Counted from the stretch's first letter, positions 10,281 to 20,661 are shown. The stretch is DNA of 64,000 bases from Bacteroidia bacterium (GCA_014378485.1 JACMNO010000073.1:1-64000), one strand, 5' to 3'. Notes: generated from the letters alone by a model not told the origin. Numbers and translations are program-made.

Positions 10281-10300
10281 TTGAGTTGGTAAATAAAAAA

Positions 10301-10332
10301 AGCTCCCTAAAGTATTCAGGGAGCTTTTTTTA
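10301..10332. terminator. Bidirectional intrinsic terminator
   Basis: Perfect 8-bp stem AGCTCCCT (10301-10308) and AGGGAGCT (10318-10325), loop of 9 nt, flanked by an A run on the left and a T run on the right. It serves the LytTR regulator gene on the plus strand and the convergent T9SS surface protein gene on the minus strand. Confidence 0.9.
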
Positions 10333-10348
10333 TGGATCATGAATACAT

Positions 10349-13300
10349 TTATTCAAGGATTAGTTTAAATAGTTTAGATCCATTATCCGTTGTAGCCTTC
10401 AGATAATAAATTCCTTTACTTAATTTGCTTATATCTACAGTAACATCTTTTGTAGTTTTAAAACTTTCAGAAAATACAGATTGACCTAAAGGATTAAAAA
10501 CAATAATGTCAATTTTATTAAGAATGTCATTACTCAATAAATTAAAAATACCATTTCCGGGATTTGGATAAATGATTAAGCCATTTGTTTCTGATACCTC
10601 CTCTAACTTTGTACTAAATGAAACGCATGCCACACTCATAGCGCTATTGGAGTTGGAATCTGTTATAGTTACAGTATAACATCCAGGAAGTAAACCGGAA
10701 ACGGATTGTGTGGTTGCACCACCAGGACTCCATGAATAAGTATATGGTCCGGTACCACAATTTGTGGTCACTTGAACAGCGCCATTTGCACAGCTTCCGC
10801 AACTGGCATTACTTGCCGTTGCAACAGCTGATAAGCCTGATGACATGGTGTAAGTTTGTGATGCCGTGCAACCTCCTTGAGGATTTGTTATAGTAATAGT
10901 ATATACTATGGCAGTTGTAGGAGTAATAGCAGGCACAACTTTAATAGCTGTATTATTACTGTTTTGGACGATTGCTCCATTGGATGAAACCGAAATTGTA
11001 TAGGAAGATGGAGATGTTGACCCACAATTTTCAAATATTATATTTGGCCTGTTCGGTGAAGAATTCGCTACGTTTGTAGTCATGCATGCTACAGTGACAT
11101 CATTATTAAAATATAAAACAGAGCCGAATGAAGTTACTGTATATGGAGATGAAGAGTTATTAGTATAATTTGTTGTCAGGTCACTACACACATCAATTAA
11201 AATATTTGAAACGCCATCCCATTCGTAAGCTGTTGGAAACTGATAAGTGTTCCACCCGGTATTGATATTAACAGAAGGAGAAGAATAAACCTGAGTTAAT
11301 CCTGAATTATCAAATGAGGCCCCAAATAAATCATTAACAGTTGTACATTTCATTTTAATAGTAAAGTTTGGATATACTGTTGTACCAGCAATAGAGCTAA
11401 TATTAAAAGAGATGCTGGATAGTTTTCCGGGTTGTACGCCTGAAGCCTGCAATTCGGAAGCCCTATACAATAGTTGATGCCTAGCATTTTTATACCAGTT
11501 ACTATAAATTGCAGGGTATGAGGTGTTAGAGTTTATAGCTGTCCCATTACCTATTTGGATTGCATTTGGAGTCGTGCAATTTCCTGATGAGGACAGGGCA
11601 CAAACGGAAGGTGTGACCGCACCAAAATTAAAATTAATTCTTGCGGTGTCAGATGGAGAACAAGAGCTGGTATTTGCTCCGGTCATTGTAAATGAAGTTT
11701 GTATTGCATTTATGATAAATATATTGTTATAAGTACAGTTACCATCATTAACTGTACTGGTATATGTTCCTGCAGATAAATTGATAACAGAATAAGTTGT
11801 AGAACTATTAGTAGCATTAGAAACTACGTTATTACTAATGTCCTTGATGGAATAGGAATAAGGTGAAGGATTAATAGGACTAAGATTTAAAACAACTGAA
11901 CCATTTGAATTCCCTGGACAAACGTTTGCAATATTATTTATGTAAATTGAGCCACCAGCAACTTGATTAATAATATACCTGATAGAATCTCTACAATTTC
12001 CAGCATTAGTATACACGACCGTATAATTACTACCATTTATTGGATTACTGATAGATAATGTATCGCTTGTGCCATTTGGAGCTGGAATTGGAGTTGTTCC
12101 CATATACCATTGGTAATTTGTTCCAATGTTAGTGCTGATAAACGTATTATTACCGCAATATGTTTTAGTTTGCTGGTAATAGGCGGGTGCTGAAACAGGA
12201 ACAGTAACTGTAGCAGAAGATTGACCACAAGTTCCTGAACTAATATTTACGCTGTAATTTCCGGGGCTTAAATTAACAGCTGTCGGGTTGTTACTAATTA
12301 CACTTCCTGTACTGATGCTTGTCCACGTGTAAGAAATGGCACCATTACCTCCATTAATATTCACTGTGGCAGAACCTAAGTTGCCACCTAAGCATGTGCC
12401 TGTTGCAGAAATGTTTGTGATAGTAATACTTGATGTTGCAACAGTTACTGTTTTTGTTTCAACGCACCCATTACTTCCGGTTAATTGAACGGAGTAGATG
12501 TTTCCAACTGTTGGATTTGAAACAGATAAAGTATTAGAAGTGGCTCCGGCAATTGGATTACTACTAGGGTTTAGCCATTGATAACCTGTATAACCCAAAG
12601 GTGCAATGAGCGAAGCAGTCGTTGATCCTGAACACATATTAGATGTAATGTAATCAGGTCCGCCACCACTACCTGTGGCTCCGCATTCCGCATCTACATA
12701 GGCATAACCCCAATGGCCTCCCTGAGAACATCCTGCAACCTCAAAGTTAACAGATACATTCGAACCCAATGGCAATGAAGATAAATCGATAGTATAGAGT
12801 CTCCATTTTCTGCACATGATATCATTAAAACCAAATGGGGAAGTGAAAATTGAATCTGATGCAAGAGGCGCGGTTACGTTAAAAACCGCCGAGGAATTAC
12901 AGCTTGTTAAAAGGGCGCCTGTACTTTCGTTTTTTACCTCAACTTTGAAATACGGAGATTCTTCTGCCGTATGTCCGCCATTATATAATACCAAAGCGAA
13001 GCTGTAGCTTAGTTTTTTATTGGTTGCAGAAGTAGTGGTAATATATTTTAATTTACAGCCTCTATAATTTGGATTTGCTCCATTCATTCTTACAGAAGCT
13101 CCATCTAAACTAAAAGGACTTACTACAGGTATTTGAGAAATAGTATTTGTCCCAACAACTTTACAGGCAATAGAATCATAACCAGTACAATTTGGATATA
13201 CAGGATTAGTTGCCGCAGTTGTCATTATTGTATGATAGTTTATTGTATTCACCAAACTAACATTATTACCTGCTGTATTCACTATGGTTGGTGATGTTTG

Positions 13301-13705
13301 TGAATAAGTCGGGAAGCCTGATCCTGCATTTCCGGTAGAAACCATTCCATAACTCCCTGTCCAACTAGAAAAACTTAACTGCTCAAATCCCATATTAGGG
13401 CAACTTGCACTTGAGGTTTTATTTGGGTTTAAATAAATTACTGTTTCCTGAATTTTATCAGAACTGTTTTCATAAGGAGTATGTTTATGATTTTGTTTAG
13501 CCAATGCTGTTTTTGAAGAAAAATCATTTTTTAAAAACTGCACATATCCCTTTATTTCTGAAGTTTTCATGCCTTTTGAAATACATTGTTCAATAGCTGC
13601 CTTTTCATCAAAATATTGATTTTGTTCCGAATTAGCATTTTTGTTTTGTGATGTTGCAAGCATTGTAAAACAACAAAACACAGTACATAAAAAGAGTTTT
13701 CTCAT
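10349..13705 (-). CDS. T9SS-exported multidomain surface protein
   Basis: A secreted protein of 1118 residues. It has a signal peptide (MRKLFLCTVFCCFTMLATSQ), a short acidic N-terminal segment, then a beta-rich domain of ~250 residues (SFSSWTGSYG ... HWGYAYVDAECG). Ig-like and SprB-like segments follow (for example YQWLNPSSNPI, ISYTWTSISTG, PYTYSWSPGGATTQSV and LLPGCYTVTITDSNS). The last ~75 residues are a type A T9SS sorting domain (IIYPNPGNGIFNL ... NPLGQ ... LSKGIYYLKA ... FKLILE). It is therefore predicted to cross the outer membrane by T9SS and be anchored or released. The T9SS machinery is not encoded in this window. It stands alone on the minus strand and shares a bidirectional terminator with the LytS/LytTR operon. 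Function beyond surface display is unknown. Confidence 0.92.
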   Translation of the reverse strand: MRKLFLCTVFCCFTMLATSQNKNANSEQNQYFDEKAAIEQCISKGMKTSEIKGYVQFLKNDFSSKTALAKQNHKHTPYENSSDKIQETVIYLNPNKTSSASCPNMGFEQLSFSSWTGSYGMVSTGNAGSGFPTYSQTSPTIVNTAGNNVSLVNTINYHTIMTTAATNPVYPNCTGYDSIACKVVGTNTISQIPVVSPFSLDGASVRMNGANPNYRGCKLKYITTTSATNKKLSYSFALVLYNGGHTAEESPYFKVEVKNESTGALLTSCNSSAVFNVTAPLASDSIFTSPFGFNDIMCRKWRLYTIDLSSLPLGSNVSVNFEVAGCSQGGHWGYAYVDAECGATGSGGGPDYITSNMCSGSTTASLIAPLGYTGYQWLNPSSNPIAGATSNTLSVSNPTVGNIYSVQLTGSNGCVETKTVTVATSSITITNISATGTCLGGNLGSATVNINGGNGAISYTWTSISTGSVISNNPTAVNLSPGNYSVNISSGTCGQSSATVTVPVSAPAYYQQTKTYCGNNTFISTNIGTNYQWYMGTTPIPAPNGTSDTLSISNPINGSNYTVVYTNAGNCRDSIRYIINQVAGGSIYINNIANVCPGNSNGSVVLNLSPINPSPYSYSIKDISNNVVSNATNSSTTYSVINLSAGTYTSTVNDGNCTYNNIFIINAIQTSFTMTGANTSSCSPSDTARINFNFGAVTPSVCALSSSGNCTTPNAIQIGNGTAINSNTSYPAIYSNWYKNARHQLLYRASELQASGVQPGKLSSISFNISSIAGTTVYPNFTIKMKCTTVNDLFGASFDNSGLTQVYSSPSVNINTGWNTYQFPTAYEWDGVSNILIDVCSDLTTNYTNNSSSPYTVTSFGSVLYFNNDVTVACMTTNVANSSPNRPNIIFENCGSTSPSSYTISVSSNGAIVQNSNNTAIKVVPAITPTTAIVYTITITNPQGGCTASQTYTMSSGLSAVATASNASCGSCANGAVQVTTNCGTGPYTYSWSPGGATTQSVSGLLPGCYTVTITDSNSNSAMSVACVSFSTKLEEVSETNGLIIYPNPGNGIFNLLSNDILNKIDIIVFNPLGQSVFSESFKTTKDVTVDISKLSKGIYYLKATTDNGSKLFKLILE

Positions 13706-13794
13706 AAGATTAAAATTTATTTATTACATTAAATGTAATAAAAAAGTCCCTACGAAAAACGTAAAGACCTTTTAAAGTTTAAATTTAATTTCTT

Positions 13795-14263
13795 TTATTC
13801 AAGGATATACTTGAATCGTTATATTTTGCGAAGTTGTTCCTCTTACATAATAAACGCCTTTACTGTATTTACATAGATTAATACTCATCACGTTGGTATT
13901 TTCAGCTGATTCTTCCATGATAGTTTGCCCTACTGTATTAGTTGTACTAACATCCAATTTATTCTTAACGATTGTGTTCGAAATAGTAAGGATGCCTTTA
14001 CTTGGATTCGGGAAAAGGATTAACCTACATTCTGATAATTGCAGTTGTATAAGGCTTTTACCAAACCTGATGCCAGCGGTGGCCGCAGCCACGCAGCCAT
14101 TATAAAGATTGCATTCTTTAAACAAAACCGAGATCATTTAATAAAAGTTGTTGGTGAAGTTCGTCAGCGTCACATGCTTTGATTTGAGCATTTAACTTAA
14201 ATAATGGGGCTAATACTAAAATCAAGCACAGTATAGAGCTAATTTTTTTGTATTTCTCATCAT
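13795..14263 (-). pseudogene. Decayed T9SS-secreted protein gene
   Basis: Both ends of a secreted protein are present but the reading frame is broken and the middle is gone. From ATG at 14263 the frame encodes MMRNTKKLALYC and then hits a stop. In another frame it continues LILVLAPLFKLNAQ, completing a signal peptide, and IKACDADELHQQLL, a typical mature start of Bacteroidota secreted proteins, before stopping at GFV. A third segment opens at 14137 and carries a type A T9SS sorting domain (LILFPNPSKGILTI ... YSKGVYYVRG). A final shift restores the expected ending FKYILE with TAA at 13797-13795. I infer at least two frameshifts plus a large internal deletion. TG duplication at TGTGC near codon 11 is one visible candidate lesion. 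Confidence 0.8.
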
Positions 14264-14270
14264 ATATTAT

Positions 14271-14528
14271 TTAAGGTTGCCTCAATAAGTCAGTTTTACT
14301 TTTTATTTTCTTTTTGCTTGGCCCTTCCACTGCGCGCAGGATAAACTGCAAAGAAACAAAAACACCTTGGCGTGACAAGGCGAAAGACCAACTCCCATTT
14401 TTTATCGCACAAAATGTCACCGCATTGCCGCCTAAAAATCGTAGTTCGCTCTCTTTATTCATATTGTTTTTATTATTCTTTAGGAATAAATGAGTGCTCC
14501 GCAATTCGCCAAAAGCAGCCGCAATCAA
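14271..14528 (-). other. Protein-like intergenic sequence, coding status doubtful
   Basis: An 85-codon open frame on the minus strand (internal ATG at 14462) reads NAVTFCAIKNGSWSF, LSRQGVFVSLQFIL and RAVEGPSKKKIK. From memory, very similar short peptides are widely annotated as hypothetical proteins in Bacteroidota intergenic DNA, which suggests a dispersed repeat rather than a gene. There is no signal peptide, domain or clear promoter. It lies just upstream of the decayed T9SS gene and is more GC-rich than the neighbouring intergenic DNA. I treat it as a probable repeat-derived sequence. Confidence 0.35.
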
Positions 14529-14839
14529 GCCATGGCGTGACTAAAGTATGATAAATTTGCTGCTAAATGATGCAAACCTTTTCAAATATTTTCCGCAAAA
14601 GCCTAGCATAAAAAAGAAAGTAAACTCTTTAAAATAGTTGAATCTATTACTATTTCAGTATTTTGAGTGAACCCTATTTTGAAAGATAAATAATATTTGA
14701 TTTTTTGGATGTTTTTTCGGAAAAAACCGAAAGATTTAATAATTTGGAGTATAAACAATATAGTGTTTATTTCTATTAACTAACCGAAGATTTTAATACT
14801 TCAAAACAGATAGTTTTACTTTAAATCAAATTTTAGATT
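14529..14839. other. AT-rich intergenic stretch upstream of phoH
   Basis: No gene is seen in these ~310 bp. The only structure noted is a small hairpin (TTTCGG/CCGAAA around a run of A at about 14717-14734). The phoH promoter presumably lies here, but no full TAnnTTTG box with a spaced TTG was found. Confidence 0.6.
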
Positions 14840-16189
14840 ATGGCAAAGAAAGTAGTTTCAAAAAGTATCGAAAAAAAGATATTCGTTCTCGATACATCAG
14901 TGATCATTTATGACCATACAGCAATAAAAAATTTCAAAGAACATGATGTGGTAATTCCCATCACCGTTTTAGAAGAGCTAGATAATTTTAAAAAAGGAAA
15001 CGATACCAAAAACTTTGCCGCCAGGGAGTTTACGCGTTATGTTGATAATATGTCGGGCGATAATTCTTTACAGGAATGGACACCCATTAATGGAAAACAT
15101 CATGGCCATTTTAAAATAGAAATGCATAATTCTTCCAAACTTGATGCAGAGAAAATTTTCCAGGAAAAAAAAGGCGACCACCGTATTTTAAACGCGGCAT
15201 TATATACAGCAGAAACTAACCCTGATCGAAAGGTGGTATTGGTGACTAAAGACATTAATTTGCGTATTAAAGCAAAATCATTGAATCTGCACGCAGAAGA
15301 TTACACAACAGGTAAAATATTAACAGTTGATGAACTGTATACAGGAAATACCTTTATGGATAAGGTGAATCCCACAACCATTAATCAGATTTATGAAAAA
15401 GGATCTTGCCTTGCAAAGGACGTACTTAAAAAAGAGGTGCCTGAAGCAAACCACTATTATGTTTTAAAAAATGGAAATGCTTCTGTTTTGGCCCGCTATG
15501 AAGAGTCTTCCAAATCTTTAAAGCGTGTTACTAAAACGTCATCATATGGTATCATTCCAAAAAATGCGGAGCAATCTTTTGCACTGGATGCAATCATGAA
15601 TCCTGATATACGACTTGTAAGTGTTCAGGGAGTTGCAGGAACAGGAAAAACATTATTATCATTAGCAGGTGCCTTGGAACAGCGTCGTAATTATCATCAG
15701 ATCTATCTTGCGCGCCCCATTGTTCCATTAAGCAATAAGGATATTGGTTATTTACCCGGCGATGTGACCTCTAAGTTAAATCCTTACATGGAGCCATTAT
15801 GGGATAATTTAAAATATATAAAAAGCCAGTTTTCCGAAAAAGACAAAGAATATAAAGCAATCAATGAAATGATCGAGAACGAAAAAATAGTCATCTGTCC
15901 TTTGGCGTTTATTCGCGGACGAAGTTTAAGTAATATGTTTTTTATAGTAGATGAAGCCCAAAATTTAACTCCGCACGAAGTAAAAACTATTATTACTCGT
16001 GCCGGTGAGAACACCAAAATTATTTTCACAGGTGATATTTATCAAATTGATACTCCTTACCTGGATGCACAAAGTAACGGTTTAAGTTATTTGATTGACA
16101 AAGTAAAAGGTCAGCCTTTATATGCACACATCACTTTACAAAAAGGAGAGCGAAGCGAGCTAGCCAATTTGGCAAATGATTTGTTATAG
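14840..16189 (+). CDS. phoH: PIN-PhoH family ATPase
   Basis: A 449-residue fusion of an N-terminal PIN nuclease-like domain (~12-150) and a C-terminal PhoH P-loop ATPase (~240-449). The PIN part shows the acidic residues in FVLDTSVIIYD, VLEELDNFK and DHRILNAAL. The ATPase has Walker A GVAGTGKTLL, the segment ARPIVPLSNKDIGYLPGD, and Walker B FFIVDEAQNLTP followed by the sensor IIFTGD. This PIN-PhoH (PhoH2/YlaK-like) architecture is linked in other bacteria to RNA unwinding and cleavage, but the physiological role here is unproven. The older phosphate-starvation name is historical. The gene stands alone and ends at a strong bidirectional terminator. Confidence 0.95.
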   Translation: MAKKVVSKSIEKKIFVLDTSVIIYDHTAIKNFKEHDVVIPITVLEELDNFKKGNDTKNFAAREFTRYVDNMSGDNSLQEWTPINGKHHGHFKIEMHNSSKLDAEKIFQEKKGDHRILNAALYTAETNPDRKVVLVTKDINLRIKAKSLNLHAEDYTTGKILTVDELYTGNTFMDKVNPTTINQIYEKGSCLAKDVLKKEVPEANHYYVLKNGNASVLARYEESSKSLKRVTKTSSYGIIPKNAEQSFALDAIMNPDIRLVSVQGVAGTGKTLLSLAGALEQRRNYHQIYLARPIVPLSNKDIGYLPGDVTSKLNPYMEPLWDNLKYIKSQFSEKDKEYKAINEMIENEKIVICPLAFIRGRSLSNMFFIVDEAQNLTPHEVKTIITRAGENTKIIFTGDIYQIDTPYLDAQSNGLSYLIDKVKGQPLYAHITLQKGERSELANLANDLL

Positions 16190-16207
16190 TTGTTTGATTT
16201 ATTTTTT

Positions 16208-16238
16208 AAAGAAGCTGCCTCTAAAGGGCAGCTTCTTT
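16208..16238. terminator. Bidirectional intrinsic terminator
   Basis: Perfect 12-bp stem AAAGAAGCTGCC (16208-16219) and GGCAGCTTCTTT (16227-16238) with a 7-nt loop, between the convergent phoH and ybaB-like genes. Confidence 0.9.
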
Positions 16239-16268
16239 AGTTTTAGGAATATCGAAATATTTTAATAA

Positions 16269-16574
16269 TTACATCCCAGGCAACATCCCACTGGCCACTG
16301 ACTTCATTTCATCATCGTTCAACTCATTAGCTTTAAATAAAGCTTTATTTAAAGTAACAGTCAATTGCTCTTCAAGTTCTTCTGTATTGCCATGTTGCAA
16401 TCCCGGAGCAATGACTAATGATTTTATTTCGCGGTTTCCAGTAATGGTAATTTTGATATCACCCCCCGCTCCTTCCACACTAAGAAGAGTGCGGTCTAAT
16501 TTTAATTTGATCTCATCGGCTTTCTGCTTCATTTCCTGAAGCTTACCCATCATGTCTCCAAATTTTCCTAACAT
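16269..16574 (-). CDS. YbaB/EbfC family nucleoid-associated protein
   Basis: A 101-residue cytoplasmic protein of the YbaB/EbfC family, which dimerises and binds DNA. The sequence has the family layout: an N-terminal helix rich in Met, Lys and Gln (MLGKFGDMMGKLQEMKQ), a central beta region (GDIKITITGNREIKSLVI), and a C-terminal helix (TVTLNKALFKANELNDDEM) ending in a short Gly/Met tail (SGMLPGM). In many bacteria ybaB lies next to dnaX and recR. Here it lies downstream of an rRNA methyltransferase gene on the same strand, with a ~100-bp gap that contains a quasi-palindromic repeat. Confidence 0.92.
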   Translation of the reverse strand: MLGKFGDMMGKLQEMKQKADEIKLKLDRTLLSVEGAGGDIKITITGNREIKSLVIAPGLQHGNTEELEEQLTVTLNKALFKANELNDDEMKSVASGMLPGM

Positions 16575-16595
16575 ATTTTTTTGTTTTACAGATTT

Positions 16596-16667
16596 CCCGC
16601 AGATATCGCAGATTACACAGATACAAATTTAAGAAATAAATCCGCGTACATCAGCGGGATCTGCGGG
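16596..16667. repeat. Intergenic quasi-palindrome with CCCGCAGAT arms
   Basis: Perfect 9-bp terminal arms CCCGCAGAT (16596-16604) and ATCTGCGGG (16659-16667) enclose further imperfectly paired GCAGAT-like words over about 70 bp. It sits between the rRNA methyltransferase and ybaB-like genes. The arms resemble those of the quasi-palindromes at 34430-34514 and 43228-43311. Confidence 0.7.
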
Positions 16668-16673
16668 ACATTT

Positions 16674-18035
16674 TTATTTTAAAATTCTGAATTCATTTGG
16701 TAGATAATTATTCAATCGATTGCTTAAATGTTTGATCCAGCCAAGCCCAAATCCGTTATAGCTCATTAAATTCCAGCCTTTGTTTCCTTCAATATATTGT
16801 AATTCTTTTTTCAAAAATAGGATGGCTTGTTCATGGGTGCAATCGATAGTTTGTGCATTTTCAGATCTGTGAATGCTTAACGCCAGGTCATGATGAGGAA
16901 TCACTTCATCCTTTATTAAACTGCCAATAGTAGTACCCGCTTTTTTAAGATACAGGTGCGTAAACCGATTAATAAAATTTAATGCAGTTTGATTGATCAA
17001 TAAATAATCATCTTTAAATTTTATAATGACTTGTTCCTCTATATTATTTATCCAGTTAGTAAATAATTCTTTCTCTTTCGGCTTAACAGGACTAAACGCT
17101 TCCCGTTTGTTTTTCTTTTGCTGGTGATGATCATCAGGCTCACCTGGTTTTTTAAGTACCGAACAAAAAAATCCTTCTGATTTTGTTTTGTCAGGATAAA
17201 AGCGATAGCCGAATCCTTTATGAATATCGCTTTGTGTTTCAACAATGCCCCAATTTTTTTCTATAGGAATTTGAACAGTTGTTAATTCAAACTCTGTTAT
17301 GAGCCAATCGATAATGTCTTCATTTTCCTGCCGAGAATAGGAACAGGTTGAATAAAGTAAAGTTCCTCCTGGTTTTAAACTGCCGATGACATCAGATAAA
17401 ATTCTTTTTTGTCGTTGCGAACATAAGTTCACGTTATCCAAACTCCACTCATCAATTGCATCATGTTGTTTTCTGAATAAACCAGACCCACTGCATGGCG
17501 CATCTACAAGGATGACATCAAACACCCGTTCCATATCCGAAAACTTAGATGGATCATTATTGGTTACTACAACATTGGCACAGCCCCATTTGCTAAGGTT
17601 CTGCGCTAGGACTTCCGAACGTTGTTTTACAACATCATTGGCAATCAACGCACTTTCTTTGTTTAATAAAGAATTTAATAAAGTGCTTTTTCCTCCGGGA
17701 GACGCGCAAACATCAAAAGCTAAAAGAGTTTCATTAAAATCAACACAAGAAGTTAAAGCATGTTCAATAAACATGGAACCCGCCTCTTGCACATAATAGC
17801 AGCCCGCTTGGAATAACACATCGTGGGTGAAATTCGGACGCTCCTTTAAATAAAACCCTCTCTGATTCCATAATACAGCATTATCCAAAGGAAAACTTAA
17901 AGCGGTATTTTTAAAAGGATTGATACGGATACTGGTTGGTGATGATATTTGATGTGCTTCAATAAATTGTTCTTCATTAAAGCCGGGACAACAGGAAATG
18001 GATTGTATAAATTCAGTAGGTAATTGTAATGTCAT
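16674..18035 (-). CDS. rRNA (cytosine-C5-)-methyltransferase, RsmF/NOP2 type
   Basis: A 453-residue SAM-dependent RNA m5C methyltransferase of the Sun/NOL1/NOP2 (RsmF-like) group. The catalytic Rossmann fold contains the SAM loop DVCASPGGKSTLL, motif IV DAPCSGSGLFRK with the first conserved cysteine, and motif VI STCSYSRQENEDI with the catalytic cysteine. The N-terminal part holds the SIRINPFK segment of the family. The C-terminal ~150 residues are the RsmF-like extension that helps bind RNA (HEQAILFLKKELQYIEGNKGWNL, IKHLSNRLNNYLPNEF). Substrate is probably 16S rRNA by family. It is divergent from recX, with very little space between the start codons (18035 and 18071). Confidence 0.93.
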   Translation of the reverse strand: MTLQLPTEFIQSISCCPGFNEEQFIEAHQISSPTSIRINPFKNTALSFPLDNAVLWNQRGFYLKERPNFTHDVLFQAGCYYVQEAGSMFIEHALTSCVDFNETLLAFDVCASPGGKSTLLNSLLNKESALIANDVVKQRSEVLAQNLSKWGCANVVVTNNDPSKFSDMERVFDVILVDAPCSGSGLFRKQHDAIDEWSLDNVNLCSQRQKRILSDVIGSLKPGGTLLYSTCSYSRQENEDIIDWLITEFELTTVQIPIEKNWGIVETQSDIHKGFGYRFYPDKTKSEGFFCSVLKKPGEPDDHHQQKKNKREAFSPVKPKEKELFTNWINNIEEQVIIKFKDDYLLINQTALNFINRFTHLYLKKAGTTIGSLIKDEVIPHHDLALSIHRSENAQTIDCTHEQAILFLKKELQYIEGNKGWNLMSYNGFGLGWIKHLSNRLNNYLPNEFRILK

Positions 18036-18037
18036 GG

Positions 18038-18067
18038 TTGATCAAAGATAAAGAAATATTACTTTTG
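18038..18067 (+). promoter_or_regulatory. Promoter of recX
   Basis: TTG (18038-18040), 19 bp, then TACTTTTG (18060-18067), an exact match to the Bacteroidota consensus TTG-N19-TAnnTTTG. The start ATG at 18071 follows after only 3 nt, so a leaderless or nearly leaderless transcript is predicted. The -33 end lies just outside the divergent methyltransferase start codon at 18035. Confidence 0.65.
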
Positions 18068-18070
18068 TTT

Positions 18071-18556
18071 ATGCCCGAAATAAAGACACCCTTAAAACTA
18101 ACCGACCCTTATCTTGCATTAATGAAATTGCAAAGCTGGTGCGCCTACCAGGAACGCTGTCAACAGGATGTCAGGAATAAATTATATGAATTAGGGATGT
18201 GGGAAGAAGCAGTAGAAAATATTATTGTAAAGCTGATTGAAGACAACTTTTTGAATGAGGAACGTTTTGCTATGGCTTTTGCCCGCGGAAAGTTCAATAT
18301 TAAAAAATGGGGGCGGGTTAAAATAAAACAGGAATTGAAACAAAAAAGAGTGAGCGAGTATTGTCTGAAAAAAGCGTTGCAACAAATTGATGAAATAGTA
18401 TATTTGACGACACTTAAGAAAATCATGGAAATTAAACGTAAACTTATTAAGGAGAAAAGCCCCATCAAGCTGAAATTTAAATTAATGAACTATGCTTTAT
18501 CCAAAGGGTATGAAAAAGACCTCGTGTTTGATGTATTGAATAGCGAGGATAAATAA
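18071..18556 (+). CDS. recX: RecX regulatory protein
   Basis: RecX binds RecA filaments and limits recombination. The protein has three tandem three-helix modules typical of the family: ALMKLQSWCAYQERCQQDV, then NFLNEERFAMAFARGKFNIKKWG, then the C-terminal helices including VSEYCLKKALQQID. The frame is open back to 18029, but that start would overlap the divergent methyltransferase gene. ATG 18071 (MPEIKTPLKLTDPYLA) fits the promoter and family length, giving ~161 residues. There is no recA in the window. A terminator shared with groL follows. Confidence 0.9.
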   Translation: MPEIKTPLKLTDPYLALMKLQSWCAYQERCQQDVRNKLYELGMWEEAVENIIVKLIEDNFLNEERFAMAFARGKFNIKKWGRVKIKQELKQKRVSEYCLKKALQQIDEIVYLTTLKKIMEIKRKLIKEKSPIKLKFKLMNYALSKGYEKDLVFDVLNSEDK

Positions 18557-18606
18557 TCAATTGTTATCTACTTCGGTTATCGAGATCGCTCGAACTGACA
18601 ACAAAA

Positions 18607-18640
18607 AAAACACCCCTCCGTTTTAACGAAGAGGCGTTTT
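18607..18640. terminator. Terminator between recX and groL
   Basis: Imperfect 14-bp stem with arms about 18607-18620 and 18627-18640 (AAAACACCCCTCCG against AAAACGCCTCTTCG, three wobble-compatible differences). It has A/T-rich flanks on both sides, consistent with bidirectional termination. Confidence 0.75.
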
Positions 18641-18663
18641 ACATTATATCTAAGAAGAAACGA

Positions 18664-20322
<1,659 letters not shown>

Positions 20323-20370
20323 TTAAAATTTTATGTTGTCACGCTATTCATAATCGAAGCGCATTTGTAA

Positions 20371-20661
20371 TTAGATAACCGCGTAGATATCGCTTTCACG
20401 CATAATCAATAGATCCTTTCCATCGACCTGAATTTCCGTTCCTGCATATTTACCATACAAAACAGTATCACCAACTTTTACAGTCATTGGTTCATCTACT
20501 TTACCATTACCTACTGCAATTACTTTACCTTTCATAGGCTTTTCTTTTGCTGTGTCGGGGATAATTAATCCGCCTGCTGTTTTTGTTTCTGCCGGAGCCG
20601 CCTCTACCAATACTCTATCGGCTAAGGGCTTTACATTTACATTTGTACTTGATTTTGCCAT
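20371..20661 (-). CDS. groS: 10-kDa co-chaperonin GroES
   Basis: GroES caps the GroEL ring. The 96-residue protein has the family core [19 protein letters not shown] (mobile loop region [13 protein letters not shown]), [10 protein letters not shown], the segment [17 protein letters not shown], and the ending [13 protein letters not shown]. It is the first gene of the groSL operon. The ~160 bp upstream carry a 10-bp direct repeat and a sigma-54-like but imperfect motif, so heat-shock regulation is plausible but not demonstrated. Confidence 0.98.
   Translation of the reverse strand: MAKSSTNVNVKPLADRVLVEAAPAETKTAGGLIIPDTAKEKPMKGKVIAVGNGKVDEPMTVKVGDTVLYGKYAGTEIQVDGKDLLIMRESDIYAVI

Noticed and set aside
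10349-14263. T9SS machinery genes near the sorted proteins
   Set aside because: Only substrates with sorting domains are seen; the PorE/SprE-like protein at 43381 lacks OmpA and is not near them, so no secretion locus is claimed.
18029-18070. Upstream start for recX at 18029
   Set aside because: It would overlap the divergent methyltransferase start and cover the predicted promoter; the extra 14 residues are not family-like.
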